A stretch of 61,129 bases of DNA from Nitrosomonas aestuarii (lineage in GTDB: Bacteria > Pseudomonadota > Gammaproteobacteria > Burkholderiales > Nitrosomonadaceae), in assembly GCF_003046585.1 (NCBI RefSeq), contig NZ_QAAE01000018.1:1-61129 (forward strand), read 5' to 3'. Below, in pieces: positions 25,003 to 34,768 of this stretch (positions are counted from its first letter, which is position 1; each line of letters begins with the position of its first letter). The notes under the pieces are model-generated. The model did not search any database and had not been told where the DNA came from. It saw nothing but the letters and a program-made list of their open reading frames with translations. A program made the position numbers and the translations under genes.

Positions 25003-25464
25003 ATGGAACTCATACTGTGGCGTCATGCCGAAGCTGAAGAGGGTGTTCCGGGTGTCTCTGACATGTCTCGTCAACTGACAAAAAGAGGTTTGAGTCAGGC
25101 CCGTACGATGGCAGGCTGGTTGAAGACGAAACTACCCGAAAATACCTTGGTTTTAACAAGCCCTGCACAACGAGCGCGGCAAACCGCGATGGCGTTGTGT
25201 CATGATTTTGATATCGTGCAAGAGATTGCACCTGGTGCAAGTGTAAATCAAATATTGGCCGCAGCCGACTGGCCTTATGCGCAATGTGCAGTTGTGGTCG
25301 TTGGACATCAGCCCACACTGAGCGAAACAGTATGTGTATTGTTATCCACCATGCCTTCAGGCCTGTTTTTCAATCAAGGTGCGATCTGGTGGATTACCTG
25401 CCAAAAGCAAGAAAGTGCGTTTGTAGCAGAATTATGTACAGTTAAATATCCGGAAATGCTTTAA
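25003..25464 (+). CDS. sixA: Phosphohistidine phosphatase SixA
   Basis: 153 residues. The RHG-type catalytic motif appears as LILWRHAEAEEG at the N-terminus and the second catalytic His in VVVGHQPTLSETV. SixA removes phosphate from His in phosphotransferase or histidine-kinase relay proteins. The length fits the family. It precedes the pseudouridine synthase gene by 45 bp. Confidence 0.85.
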   Translation: MELILWRHAEAEEGVPGVSDMSRQLTKRGLSQARTMAGWLKTKLPENTLVLTSPAQRARQTAMALCHDFDIVQEIAPGASVNQILAAADWPYAQCAVVVVGHQPTLSETVCVLLSTMPSGLFFNQGAIWWITCQKQESAFVAELCTVKYPEML

Positions 25465-25509
25465 GTTTTTAAGCCCGTCAATTTTTAAGGTTTAGATCTT
25501 TATTTTAAT

Positions 25510-26055
25510 ATGTCTCGTCTAATACTTTTTAATAAACCTTACGGGGTTATTTGTCAGTTTACCGCGGAATTGGGGCATGTATCACTTAAGAATTATATTT
25601 CTTTGCCCGGGTTTTATCCAGCTGGGCGGTTGGATGTTGATAGTGAAGGCTTGGTTTTATTAACTGATGATGGAGACCTGCAAAATCAAATCAGTAATCC
25701 AAAATATAAATTGCCTAAAACATACTGGGTCCAGGTTGAAGGTGTTCCTACTCAGACAGCCATGAAGAAATTATGCCGGGGAGTTACTGTTAAAAATTAT
25801 ATAACGCTTCCGGCAAAAGCCAATTTGATGAACGAGCCTGCGGATCTCTGGCCCAGGATACCTCCTGTACGTTTTCGTAAGCATATTCCGACGACATGGC
25901 TGCAATTAAGTATCAAGGAAGGCAAGAACCGTCAGGTGCGACGCATGACCGCTGCTGTCGGATATCCAACATTGAGATTAATACGATTTGCAATTGGCGG
26001 TTACACCATAGCAGATATCGCGCCGGGGGGCTGGCACTTGCTGAATACTGCTTAA
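25510..26055 (+). CDS. rluE: 23S rRNA pseudouridine synthase, RluE type
   Basis: 181 residues, with no N-terminal S4 domain, as in RluE. The catalytic Asp lies in PAGRLDVDSEGLVLLTDDG, the N-terminal motif is LILFNKPYGVICQFT, and the C-terminal motif is GKNRQVRRMTAAVGYPTLRL. RluE modifies U2457 of 23S rRNA in E. coli; other RsuA-family targets are possible. Confidence 0.88.
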   Translation: MSRLILFNKPYGVICQFTAELGHVSLKNYISLPGFYPAGRLDVDSEGLVLLTDDGDLQNQISNPKYKLPKTYWVQVEGVPTQTAMKKLCRGVTVKNYITLPAKANLMNEPADLWPRIPPVRFRKHIPTTWLQLSIKEGKNRQVRRMTAAVGYPTLRLIRFAIGGYTIADIAPGGWHLLNTA

Positions 26056-26501
26056 AGTATGCTTTATTATTGCCTTTACTTCGAGCAAAGCTTTATCTGG
26101 GTTTATGTTAGCTTGTCGCATGTGTATGAAATTGAGTGATTTTTACGTCTTCACTGCTAAGTTCTGTTTGAGTTTTTCAAAGACTGTGATTTAGAATCTT
26201 GCAACAATCTTGCAACAATCTTGCAACAAATCTTTACTGTCATGGTCATTAAAGTGTTAAGATGCATAACGAAGGTTTTTTTGCAAGCGCTGTTCTGATT
26301 TTGTTAAATTTTATGAACAGCTATTTTGTCCTTAATATCGTTGGTTTTTAATTGTTTACTGACGAAATTCGTTTAATCAGCATGAGTTGTTTCTTGATGA
26401 TGTTATTGAATGTCATGGTCATGATTTAGGCTTTTAGGATTAGATATGTTGATTAGAATTTGCTTATACAAATTACAGGTTTTTAGAAGGATTGCCTCTA
26501 T
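26056..26501. other. Long upstream region of the desaturase gene
   Basis: About 445 bp with no gene. It holds the 11-bp tandem repeat described separately and A/T-rich DNA. The region presumably carries the desaturase promoter and its control sites. Confidence 0.6.
26197..26229 (+). repeat. Three tandem copies of an 11-bp repeat
   Basis: TCTTGCAACAA is repeated exactly three times (26197-26207, 26208-26218, 26219-26229). The period equals about one helical turn, so a protein binding each copy would sit on the same face of the DNA. It is about 270 bp upstream of the desaturase start. Confidence 0.8.
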
Positions 26502-27692
26502 ATGATTTCAGATTTTCTTAATTTAATTTCAGGTATCGTAGATATGCCATGGTGGGGATATATTGTAGTTACACTGGTTCTGACGCATATTACAATTGCC
26601 AGTATCACAATATACTTGCACCGTCATTCAGCTCACAGGGCTTTGGATCTGCATGCTATCCCCAGCCATTTTTTTCGCTTTTGGCTTTGGTTGACAACCG
26701 GGATGGTTACAAAAGAATGGACAGCCGTTCATCGTAAACATCATGCGAAGTGTGAGACCGGTAATGATCCGCATAGTCCAATGGTCTATGGCATTAAGAA
26801 AGTATTGGCTGAAGGTGCCGAACTTTATCGCATAGAAGCGAAGAAGCAGGAGACGTTGGATCGTTATGGGTATGGTACACCTGATGACTGGATGGAACGT
26901 AATGTCTACGATAAGCATAGTGCAAAAGGTGTTGCTTTGATGTTGATAATCAATGTGATTCTGTTTGGTCCGATAGGGCTTACCATTTGGGCTGTGCAAA
27001 TGATGTGGGCACCAATTTTTGCAGCAGGTGTAATCAATGGTGTTGGGCATTACTGGGGGTATCGTAATTTTCAGGCTGAAGATGCCAGTCGAAACGTTGT
27101 GCCATGGGGTATTTTGATCGGCGGAGAAGAATTGCATAATAATCATCACGCTTATGCAACTTCTGCACGTTTGTCTAATAAGTGGTATGAATTTGATATT
27201 GGCTGGTTATATATCCGACTTTTGGAAATGATGGGGTTAGCAAAAGTCAAAAAGGTTGCGCCTAAATTACGCTTGAATAAAAGTAAAACGCAGTGTGATC
27301 TGGATACATTACATGCAGTTATTTCGCATCGTTATGAGGTGCTGGCGAAGTATTCCAAGTCATTAAAAGCTACCTTTGCAGAAGAAATAGTGCATTTGAA
27401 AGAATCTATAGCACATTATGATATTGATAAATCAACGCTTAAAAGCTGGCTTTTGGCCGATGCTAGAACGTTACAAGCGCATGAGCGGGAGACATTGAGC
27501 CAAGTCCTAAGCAACACTAAAACACTGGATACGGTTTACAACATGAGAGAAGAGTTGATTGCGATCTGGCAGCGATCAAGTGCGTCAAAAGATGAGCTGG
27601 TCAAGCAACTGGAGGACTGGTGTAAACGTGCAGAAGAAAGCGGTATTGAAGTGCTGAGATCTTTCTCTCAACGTTTGCGTTGCTATGCGTAA
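26502..27692 (+). CDS. Membrane fatty-acid (acyl-CoA/acyl-lipid) desaturase
   Basis: 396 residues. The three histidine boxes of di-iron membrane desaturases are present: HRHSAH (about residue 40), HRKHH (about 77) and HNNHH (about 212), with membrane helices between. The C-terminal 130 residues (from about 265) are a soluble charged extension. The ATG at 26502 is preceded by AGAAGGATT. The enzyme introduces a double bond in membrane fatty acids, probably for adapting membrane fluidity. It is followed by a strong terminator shared with rpmG. The upstream repeats suggest regulation. Confidence 0.88.
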   Translation: MISDFLNLISGIVDMPWWGYIVVTLVLTHITIASITIYLHRHSAHRALDLHAIPSHFFRFWLWLTTGMVTKEWTAVHRKHHAKCETGNDPHSPMVYGIKKVLAEGAELYRIEAKKQETLDRYGYGTPDDWMERNVYDKHSAKGVALMLIINVILFGPIGLTIWAVQMMWAPIFAAGVINGVGHYWGYRNFQAEDASRNVVPWGILIGGEELHNNHHAYATSARLSNKWYEFDIGWLYIRLLEMMGLAKVKKVAPKLRLNKSKTQCDLDTLHAVISHRYEVLAKYSKSLKATFAEEIVHLKESIAHYDIDKSTLKSWLLADARTLQAHERETLSQVLSNTKTLDTVYNMREELIAIWQRSSASKDELVKQLEDWCKRAEESGIEVLRSFSQRLRCYA

Positions 27693-27715
27693 AAGTTAAA
27701 TCGATCATGTAAATA

Positions 27716-27743
27716 AAAAAACCCGCTTAATGCGGGTTTTTTT
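27716..27743. terminator. Bidirectional terminator between desaturase and rpmG
   Basis: AAAAAAACCCGC, loop TTAAT, GCGGGTTTTTTT. A-run on one side and T-run on the other, so it can end transcripts from both directions. Confidence 0.9.
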
Positions 27744-27769
27744 ATATTCAAATTAAAATATTAAAACGA

Positions 27770-27925
27770 TTATTTTAATTTTGTTTCCTTGTATTTGACA
27801 TGCTTGCGCGCAACCGGATCAAACTTATTGATTTCAAGTTTCTCAGGATTTGCACGTTTGTTTTTTGTGGTTGTATAAAAATGTCCAGTTCCTGCTGATG
27901 ATTCAAGCTTAATTTTCTCGCGCAT
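27770..27925 (-). CDS. rpmG: Ribosomal protein bL33
   Basis: 51 residues ([20 protein letters not shown]..., ending [10 protein letters not shown]), the normal size. It is the cysteine-free (zinc-independent) form of bL33. It lies downstream of rpmB in the conserved rpmB-rpmG operon, 57 bp after it. Part of the large ribosomal subunit. Confidence 0.95.
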   Translation of the reverse strand: MREKIKLESSAGTGHFYTTTKNKRANPEKLEINKFDPVARKHVKYKETKLK

Positions 27926-27982
27926 TGGGTGGATTCCTTATTCTTGACTAAATCAAATGAGATAATGAATAGATTTGATAGC

Positions 27983-28219
27983 TTAAATGTTTTTACCTTG
28001 CGAGCGCATTTCAGCTACGACCACATCAATTCCTTTTTTATCGATTGTGCGTAATGCAGCATTCGATAGGCGCAGATTGATCCATCGATTTTCATTTTCA
28101 AGCCAGAATCTACGTCTTTGCAAATTTGGTAAAAAACGCCGCTTGTTCTTATTATTAGCGTGGGATACATTATTCCCTGTCAACGGTTTTTTACCTGTTA
28201 CTTCACATACTCGTGCCAT
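27983..28219 (-). CDS. rpmB: Ribosomal protein bL28
   Basis: 78 residues from the ATG at 28219 ([20 protein letters not shown]). An earlier in-frame ATG would add 11 residues with no homology. Conserved features: the GKKP start and [20 protein letters not shown]. Large-subunit protein, first gene of the rpmB-rpmG operon. Confidence 0.97.
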   Translation of the reverse strand: MARVCEVTGKKPLTGNNVSHANNKNKRRFLPNLQRRRFWLENENRWINLRLSNAALRTIDKKGIDVVVAEMRSQGKNI

Positions 28220-28331
28220 GTTGATGCACCCCGAAATTACAAAAACGCTCATTATATCCCGATTTTGGGTTTTTTCTCAAATATATATATTTGGACGTTT
28301 GATTCCCCTAAAATCGTTAAAAAATTCAAGT

Positions 28332-29006
28332 CTAAATTAAATTTTGCTCAGCAAATGATAATATTTCGCTTTTGCCGACAATGAAGTGATCTAGGACTTT
28401 AATGTCGATTAAATCAAGCGCTTTTGTTAATGTGTTTGTTAATGCTTTGTCAGCATGGCTGGGTTCGGCAATTCCAGAAGGATGGTTGTGTGCAAAGATA
28501 AGTGCAGCGGCATTATGATGTAATGCACGTTTGACGACTTCGCGTGGATATACACTCGCTTGAGTCAATGTTCCGCTAAACAGCTCTTCCGCTGTAATCA
28601 TGTGATGTTTTGCATCTAAAAAGATACCCATAAAAACTTCGTGTGGTTTGTTGGAAAGATGCAGATACAGAAAATCCCGAACAAGCTGAGGCGTAGTTAA
28701 TGCATTGCCGTGTTCCAGCTTTTCGCCCAGTGTACGTCGTGACATCTCAAGAACAGCTTGTAATTGTGTATATTTGGCAATCCCTACGCCTGGAAAGTTA
28801 CAAAGCGACGTCTTGTCGGCAGAGAAAAGGTTTGAGAGACTGCCATAGTGGTTAAGCAGATTTCTTGCAAGATCAACTGCGCTTTTTCCTGCAATACCCG
28901 TGCGTAAGAAAATTGCAAGTAACTCAGTGTCAGAAAGGTTTTTGGCACCTATTTTTACAAGCTTTTCGCGTGGGCGTTCAGTGATGGGCCAATCAGTAAT
29001 TGCCAT
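28332..29006 (-). CDS. radC: RadC-family JAMM/MPN-domain protein
   Basis: 224 residues. N-terminal helix-hairpin-helix region ([36 protein letters not shown]) and C-terminal JAMM metal site ([19 protein letters not shown]). It was named for DNA repair, but a repair role is not proven; it is a probable metallo-protease-fold protein. It is divergent from coaBC, as in many proteobacteria. Confidence 0.93.
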   Translation of the reverse strand: MAITDWPITERPREKLVKIGAKNLSDTELLAIFLRTGIAGKSAVDLARNLLNHYGSLSNLFSADKTSLCNFPGVGIAKYTQLQAVLEMSRRTLGEKLEHGNALTTPQLVRDFLYLHLSNKPHEVFMGIFLDAKHHMITAEELFSGTLTQASVYPREVVKRALHHNAAALIFAHNHPSGIAEPSHADKALTNTLTKALDLIDIKVLDHFIVGKSEILSFAEQNLI

Positions 29007-29170
29007 AATAATACAATATAATTTAGATCGGGGGTTTTCAAATATTACGGCATTGTATTTTGCGTGATTGAATGAAAATTTTAAAATTGTCGTTAGGCAT
29101 GCATGATTATGCTGTTTTTAAGTTAGACTTCGGTTTCTGAGTGTTTAAATACTGAAAATTCTCCGATTAG

Positions 29171-30412
29171 ATGAATAACGAAAACAATGCACGTTCCTTT
29201 ACTGTAAATGTAAAAAAGCTTCTGCTTGGAGTAACAGGTGGTGTGGCGGCGTATAAAGTGGCGGAATTGGCACGCCTGCTCACACAAAAGGGCGTTGTCG
29301 TGCAGACTGTCATGACAAAATCAGCGTGTCGTTTTGTCGGACCAGCCACTTTTCAGTCGCTGACCGGGCTGCCTGTATTTACAGAATTGTGGGAGGCAAA
29401 TGTGACAAGTAATATGGCACATATTAACCTTTCCAGAAATGTAGAGATGATTTTGATTGCCCCTGCAAGCGCTGATTTTATTGCTAAACTGGCGTGTGGC
29501 CTGGCAGATGACTTGCTATCGACACTTTGTTTAGCGCGCAACTGCCCGATGATGATCGCGCCCGCCATGAATCGACAGATGTGGGAGAATCCGGCTACGC
29601 AGCGTAATATCAACCGGTTGCAAGATGACGGCGTTATCGTGGCTGGACCTGCAGATGGAGAACAGGCCTGTGGTGAAGTTGGCCCAGGACGAATGCTGGA
29701 AACTGACGCGTTACTGATGGCACTACAGGAAATGCAGACGGAAATATTATCAGCCAGTCAGTTACAAGGCAAAAATGTATTAATCACAGCCGGGCCTACT
29801 TATGAGGCAATCGACGCTGTCAGGGGAATCACGAATATCAGCTCTGGAAAGATGGGGTATGCAATTGCTCAGGCTGCGCTGGAAGCTGGTGCCAGGGTGA
29901 CATTGGTATCAGGCCCTACCTGTTTGAAAGCGCCTGCCGTATCACGGTTGGTCAATGTGCTGAGTGCGCAGGAAATGCTGAACGCGGTCAATGAAGAAGT
30001 CACTCGAATGCACACGGATATTTTTATTAGCGTAGCAGCTGTGGCAGACTATCGAGCGGCTACTGTCAGTCAAAACAAAATCAAAAAATCCGATCAAAAA
30101 TTGATACTGGAGTTGGTGCCAAACCCAGACATTCTGTCACATATCGCCAATTTATCAAAGCCGCCATTTTGTGTGGGTTTTGCGGCTGAAACAGACGATT
30201 TGGAAAAGAATGCAGTGCTAAAACGTCGTTACAAGAAATTGCCGCTGGTGGTCGCTAATTTAGCGCAGGAAACAATGGGTGCGGATGAAGCAACGTTAAT
30301 CCTGTTCGATGAAGCAGGTAAGCACTGTCTCAGGAAGGCGTCCAAACTAGTCCAGGCTAGGCAATTGATCAAACATATAGCATTGTTATATACACAACAA
30401 CTTAAAAATTAG
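29171..30412 (+). CDS. coaBC: Bifunctional phosphopantothenoylcysteine decarboxylase/synthetase
   Basis: 413 residues. The N-terminal CoaC flavoprotein part has the start LLLGVTGGVAAYKVAEL, the His in NMAHINLSRN, and PAMNRQMWENPATQRN. The C-terminal CoaB part (from about 200) has GPTYEAIDAVRGITNISSG and the Lys motif KIKKSDQKLILELVPNPDIL. It makes 4'-phosphopantetheine in two steps of coenzyme A synthesis. dut follows by 12 bp, the classic pairing. Confidence 0.97.
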   Translation: MNNENNARSFTVNVKKLLLGVTGGVAAYKVAELARLLTQKGVVVQTVMTKSACRFVGPATFQSLTGLPVFTELWEANVTSNMAHINLSRNVEMILIAPASADFIAKLACGLADDLLSTLCLARNCPMMIAPAMNRQMWENPATQRNINRLQDDGVIVAGPADGEQACGEVGPGRMLETDALLMALQEMQTEILSASQLQGKNVLITAGPTYEAIDAVRGITNISSGKMGYAIAQAALEAGARVTLVSGPTCLKAPAVSRLVNVLSAQEMLNAVNEEVTRMHTDIFISVAAVADYRAATVSQNKIKKSDQKLILELVPNPDILSHIANLSKPPFCVGFAAETDDLEKNAVLKRRYKKLPLVVANLAQETMGADEATLILFDEAGKHCLRKASKLVQARQLIKHIALLYTQQLKN

Positions 30413-30424
30413 TCAGGCATTGAA

Positions 30425-30874
30425 ATGACGAAAATTGATGTAAAAATTCTGGATAAACGTTTACTAAATCAACTGCCATCCTACGCCACTCCTGGTTCGG
30501 CTGGTTTGGATTTGCGCGCATGTATTGATCAAACTGAGATCATTAATGTGGGGCAAACAATTTTGATTCCAACGGGTATAGCGATTCATATTGCAGATTC
30601 CGGACTGGCAGCAATGGTGCTGCCACGCTCTGGTCTGGGCCATAAACATGGCATTGTTTTAGGTAATCTTGTCGGCTTAATAGACTCGGATTATCAAGGA
30701 CAGATTTTTGTTTCCTGCTGGAATAGGGGACAGGCATCTTTTACGCTCGACCCAATGGAGCGTATTGCGCAGTTGATCGTGGTGCCTGTTGTGCAGGTTG
30801 GTTTTAATATTGTGGAAAATTTTGATCAGAGCCAACGCGGGGAAGATGGTTTTGGCAGCACGGGTAAGCATTAA
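30425..30874 (+). CDS. dut: dUTP diphosphatase
   Basis: 149 residues with the five trimeric-dUTPase motifs in order: [47 protein letters not shown], and the C-terminal [10 protein letters not shown] arm that closes over the active site. It hydrolyses dUTP to keep uracil out of DNA and to supply dUMP. The stop overlaps the next gene's ATG by one base. Confidence 0.97.
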   Translation: MTKIDVKILDKRLLNQLPSYATPGSAGLDLRACIDQTEIINVGQTILIPTGIAIHIADSGLAAMVLPRSGLGHKHGIVLGNLVGLIDSDYQGQIFVSCWNRGQASFTLDPMERIAQLIVVPVVQVGFNIVENFDQSQRGEDGFGSTGKH

Positions 30875-31326
30875 TGATGCGTTTGATTGTTTTAATCAAT
30901 TATTGTCTCATGATGTTCATGGCGCATTCTATGCATACGCATGCTTCAGATCTGCCACGAATTTCACTGCAAATATCAAAATACATGATTTCTGCGGAGA
31001 TGGCGACCACGCATCGTACACGTGCGCAAGGATTGATGTTCCGGGAATCGCTGGCCGAAAATACCGGAATGCTTTTTGTGTTTCCAAAAAGCGCGTATTA
31101 CGGCATGTGGATGAAGAACACGATATTACCGTTAAGTGTCGCTTTTATTGATGAAAAAGGTACTATCATCAATATTGCAGACATGGAACCCGATTCGCTC
31201 GTGGCACATCGCTCAGCCGGTCCGGCTAAATATGCGCTGGAGATGAGTAGCGGCTGGTTTGCAAGCAGAAAAATAAGCGCAGGCGATCTGGTTTCCGGAC
31301 TTGAACATGCGCCTGCGGCAAACTAA
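30874..31326 (+). CDS. DUF192-family exported protein
   Basis: 150 residues. Signal peptide (N-terminal hydrophobic stretch to about MHTHAS), then the DUF192 domain with RTRAQGLMFRESLAENTGML and MWMKNTILPLSVAFIDEKG and the end KYALEMSSGWFASRKISAGD. Function unknown; it is a small periplasmic protein. It is translationally coupled to dut. Confidence 0.85.
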   Translation: MMRLIVLINYCLMMFMAHSMHTHASDLPRISLQISKYMISAEMATTHRTRAQGLMFRESLAENTGMLFVFPKSAYYGMWMKNTILPLSVAFIDEKGTIINIADMEPDSLVAHRSAGPAKYALEMSSGWFASRKISAGDLVSGLEHAPAAN

Positions 31327-31434
31327 AATTCCATTTACTAGGTCGTGAGAAGTGCAGCGTTTAAGAACTGTTACCTTTCTCAAGCGTGGCGCGAAGGGCA
31401 CTGGCCGTAATAGCCCTTTGTACTTGATATAGGA

Positions 31435-32784
31435 TTAACGCATGCGTGGGAACATGCCTTTCAATCCTCGCATCATTTTTGACATGCCACCTTTATTCAT
31501 CATTTTCATCATTTTTTTAGCCTGATCAAACTGAGATAGAAGTCGATTGACTTCCTGTACCGAAACACCTGCACCTGCTGCGATACGCCTTTTACGTGAA
31601 GCCTTGAGTATCTCCGGCTTGACACGCTCTTGTTGTGTCATGGAATTAATAATGGCCTCGGTGCGATTGATAACCTTATCATCCACATTCACATTCTGCG
31701 CTGCCTGACTCAATTGAGCGGGCAGTTTATCAAGCATGGCGCTCATGCCACCCATCTTTTTCATTTGTTGAAATTGTGCTTTAAAGTCATTAAGATCAAA
31801 TCCTTTGCCTGATTTGACTTTTTGCATGAGTTTTTTGGCTTCATGCTCATCAGTGCTACGCTGTGCTTCTTCAATCAAACCAAGGACATCGCCCATGCCT
31901 AAAATTCGGGAGGCCATGCGATCTGGGTGAAATGTTTCCAGACCGGTTAGTTTTTCAGCAATGCCTGTAAACTTGATGGGTTTTCCTGTTATATGTTTGA
32001 CAGATAGTGCAGCACCGCCACGTGCATCACCATCAAGTTTGGTCAGAACCACTCCAGTGAGCGGTAATGCCTCCGAAAATGCTTTGGCTGTATTAACCGC
32101 ATCCTGACCTTGCATGGCGTCAACAACAAACAAGGTTTCAATCGGATTGAGCAGCGTCTCGAGTTCGCTGATTTCGTTCATCATTGCTTCATCAATGCCC
32201 AGTCTGCCAGCAGTATCAACAATCAGCACGTCATGGTGATGTTTACGGGCATAATCCAATGCAGCTGCTCCAATTTCGCCAGGTTTTTGTCCATTCTGTA
32301 CTGGAAAAAAATCAGCACCAGTCTGTGTTGCCAACAGTTCCAGTTGATGAATGGCGGCAGGGCGATAAATATCACAAGATACCAGCAAAACTTTTTTCTT
32401 TTTTTGTTCTATCAACCATTTTGCGAGTTTTCCGCTACTGGTGGTTTTGCCCGCACCTTGCAAACCGGCCATTAATATGACTGCAGGGGGCGTTGTGGAG
32501 AGGTTGAGGTCTTCCTTCTCGCCGCCCATGATGGATATGAGTTCTTGATGAACAACGCCAACAAAGGCTTGCCCAGGAGTCAGGCTGCCCATGACTTCAT
32601 GCCCAATCGCTTTTTCTTTGACGCGCGCAATTAAGTCTTTTACAACGGGTAAAGCGACATCCGCCTCAAGTAAAGCCAGACGCACTTCACGCAACGCTTT
32701 CTGGATGTTGCTTTCAGTGAGTCTCGCTTCACCTTTGAGTGTTTTAATGACATCGGAAAGACGACCTGTCAGATTTTCAAACAT
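31435..32784 (-). CDS. ffh: Signal recognition particle protein Ffh
   Basis: 449 residues. NG GTPase domain with GLQGAGKTTSSGKLA, DTAGRLGIDE and TKLDGDARGGAAL, then a methionine-rich M domain ending MMKMMNKGGMSKMMRGLKGM. It binds 4.5S RNA and signal sequences to target membrane proteins to the translocon. It is divergent from the CcsA/YpjD-like gene, a conserved arrangement in proteobacteria. Confidence 0.97.
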   Translation of the reverse strand: MFENLTGRLSDVIKTLKGEARLTESNIQKALREVRLALLEADVALPVVKDLIARVKEKAIGHEVMGSLTPGQAFVGVVHQELISIMGGEKEDLNLSTTPPAVILMAGLQGAGKTTSSGKLAKWLIEQKKKKVLLVSCDIYRPAAIHQLELLATQTGADFFPVQNGQKPGEIGAAALDYARKHHHDVLIVDTAGRLGIDEAMMNEISELETLLNPIETLFVVDAMQGQDAVNTAKAFSEALPLTGVVLTKLDGDARGGAALSVKHITGKPIKFTGIAEKLTGLETFHPDRMASRILGMGDVLGLIEEAQRSTDEHEAKKLMQKVKSGKGFDLNDFKAQFQQMKKMGGMSAMLDKLPAQLSQAAQNVNVDDKVINRTEAIINSMTQQERVKPEILKASRKRRIAAGAGVSVQEVNRLLSQFDQAKKMMKMMNKGGMSKMMRGLKGMFPRMR

Positions 32785-32909
32785 GCTAGGAACCTCAGTA
32801 AAATAAATTAATGTAGATAATGCTGCTTTGCAAAATTTACGAAATATGCTGGTGGATACTTTGAATTTGTTTAAGCGCCATGTAGACTTAACAACTGTCT
32901 ATATTTTTT

Positions 32910-33770
32910 ATGATCATATCGATGCTTGACATTTTAACTTATCTTGCGACATTTTTGCTTTATATACTGGTGGGTTGGTTGATATGGCGTAATATTCATT
33001 ATCAATCTTCGTCATTTAAGAATAAAGAGGATAATAAATCGTCAGCCGCTGCCCGGCGCATTCATTACACCATGCTGTTTCCATTAATGCTGCATGCTAT
33101 AATACTTTATCAGTCTATTTTTTCAGGTGCAGGATTAAATCTTGGATTCGGTAGCGCGATTTCGTTGATTGTATGGTTAACCGCATTAATTTACTGGTTT
33201 TCAGGGTTTTTTAGCCGCTACCAGGGAATGCAGACATTACTTGCACCAATTGCCGCTGCTGCTGCTGTAGCAGTTGTGCTGCCGTTAATTTTTCCATCGT
33301 TAAAACCATTGGAGAACACTGAATTGCCCGCATTTAGGGCGCATCTGGTTGTCGCGATGATGGCGTACAGTCTCTTAACTATTGCGGCTTTGCATGCGGC
33401 ATTGATGACGATTGTTGAGCGCCAGTTGCATCATCCAGTAGCACATTCACTATTAACTAATTTGCCGCCATTGCTGGCAATGGAGAAGCTGTTATTCAAT
33501 ATCATCTGGGTTGGGTTTATATTATTGACGCTCACGCTGCTCAGTGGTGTTGTGTTCTCCAAAGAAGTGTTCGGCCAGCCTCTGACATTTACACATAAGA
33601 CGTTATTTGGTTTTATCTCGTGGGGAACATTTGCCGCATTGTTGATTGGGCGGCAATTTTATGGATGGCGAGGCAGGATTGCAATACGTTGGACGTTGGT
33701 AGGGTTTGCCATGTTGCTGCTTGCCTATGTCGGCAGTAAATTTGTTTTGGAAATTGTATTGAATCGTTAA
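32910..33770 (+). CDS. ypjD: CcsA/YpjD-type membrane protein
   Basis: 286 residues with about eight hydrophobic helices, belonging to the cytochrome-c-assembly (CcsA/HemX/YpjD) family. The start may be the ATG at 32910 or the one at 32922 (MLDILTYLATFLLY). Family members near ffh (YpjD) have been linked to haem or c-type cytochrome assembly, but a direct role is not proven for this copy. It is divergent from ffh. Confidence 0.85.
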   Translation: MIISMLDILTYLATFLLYILVGWLIWRNIHYQSSSFKNKEDNKSSAAARRIHYTMLFPLMLHAIILYQSIFSGAGLNLGFGSAISLIVWLTALIYWFSGFFSRYQGMQTLLAPIAAAAAVAVVLPLIFPSLKPLENTELPAFRAHLVVAMMAYSLLTIAALHAALMTIVERQLHHPVAHSLLTNLPPLLAMEKLLFNIIWVGFILLTLTLLSGVVFSKEVFGQPLTFTHKTLFGFISWGTFAALLIGRQFYGWRGRIAIRWTLVGFAMLLLAYVGSKFVLEIVLNR

Positions 33771-33955
33771 ATTCAGGATGCAAATTGTGTAATACTGGAT
33801 TTAATATATTGTCTAAAGTGACATAAAAAGCATTGCCTTGATTTTTTTCTTTGTCGTATGATCGGGGAGTTATAATTTTTAGCAAAACTCATGCGCAATA
33901 ACAGTTCAGGTTGTTAGCAGCAGTTCCGATTGATCATGTTTTTAAGTAATTCATT

Positions 33956-34768
33956 ATGCGCTTGTTAATACAACAGACCCTGTCATTGTTTTTTGCAACG
34001 ATAGTGAATAATTCTCGTCTCAGTATATATTTGTATGCTTTGTCAAGCATCTTTTTGTCGGGATGCGTGGCTATGAAAGAACCGCCCGAGCCGCTAACAG
34101 AACAGCATATAGAGCAGATACCAGTTAGCGTGCATCAGCAGCAAATTGATAGTATGCGGATAATAATAGAGCAATTGGCGGAAAAACTAGCCGAAAAGGA
34201 AGCACTGATCAAACAAATCAGCGCCCGAGAGCAGGATCAGACACAAATCATACAAGCATCCAGTAAAGAAATAGCCCATACTCAGGTAAGGTTACGCAGA
34301 CTGGCAACAAAACCGAGTTCGGCTTCTTTGATTGCGGAAGCGGAAGTTGCTATGGCATATATCAAACAGCAATCGATTCTAATCCCATCTGACACAGACC
34401 TGTATGAACAAGCAAAACGATTGCTGGATATGGCAGTTTTTTACTACAGGCGCGACAACTATGCCAACGCAACGTATTATGCTTCTCAAGCGCTTGAGTT
34501 TATGAATATGATTGCGGATCAGGATCGTGCTCTTCCTAATCGTGTTACGATTAGATTTAATACGCCGATTATGTTGTTGGCGATAGCTGATGCTAATTTA
34601 CGCCGCGCGCCCGGAAGGCATGCGTTAATTATCGATGTGTTAGAAAAAGGTACTGTTCTGACAGCGAATGCCTATCAGGGGAATTGGCTGATGGTTCAAA
34701 CAGACGATGATAGAGAGGGATGGATATTTAATACATTGGTTGAAACTATGTTGGACAAGAAGCATTAA
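33956..34768 (+). CDS. Lipoprotein with coiled coil and SH3 domain
   Basis: 270 residues. Lipobox FLSGC at about residue 36-40 after a rather long signal region, then an alpha-helical Gln/Glu-rich part (IIEQLAEKLAEKEALIKQIS), a helical repeat-like part with YYRRDNYANATYYASQALEF, and a C-terminal bacterial SH3 domain (ANLRRAPGRHALIIDVLEKG, GNWLMVQTDDDREGWIFNTL). Likely attached to a membrane and interacting with peptidoglycan. Function unknown. Confidence 0.75.
   Translation: MRLLIQQTLSLFFATIVNNSRLSIYLYALSSIFLSGCVAMKEPPEPLTEQHIEQIPVSVHQQQIDSMRIIIEQLAEKLAEKEALIKQISAREQDQTQIIQASSKEIAHTQVRLRRLATKPSSASLIAEAEVAMAYIKQQSILIPSDTDLYEQAKRLLDMAVFYYRRDNYANATYYASQALEFMNMIADQDRALPNRVTIRFNTPIMLLAIADANLRRAPGRHALIIDVLEKGTVLTANAYQGNWLMVQTDDDREGWIFNTLVETMLDKKH

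Noticed and set aside
26628..27149. 173-codon minus-strand frame
   Set aside because: Antisense to the desaturase gene, whose histidine boxes make it certain.
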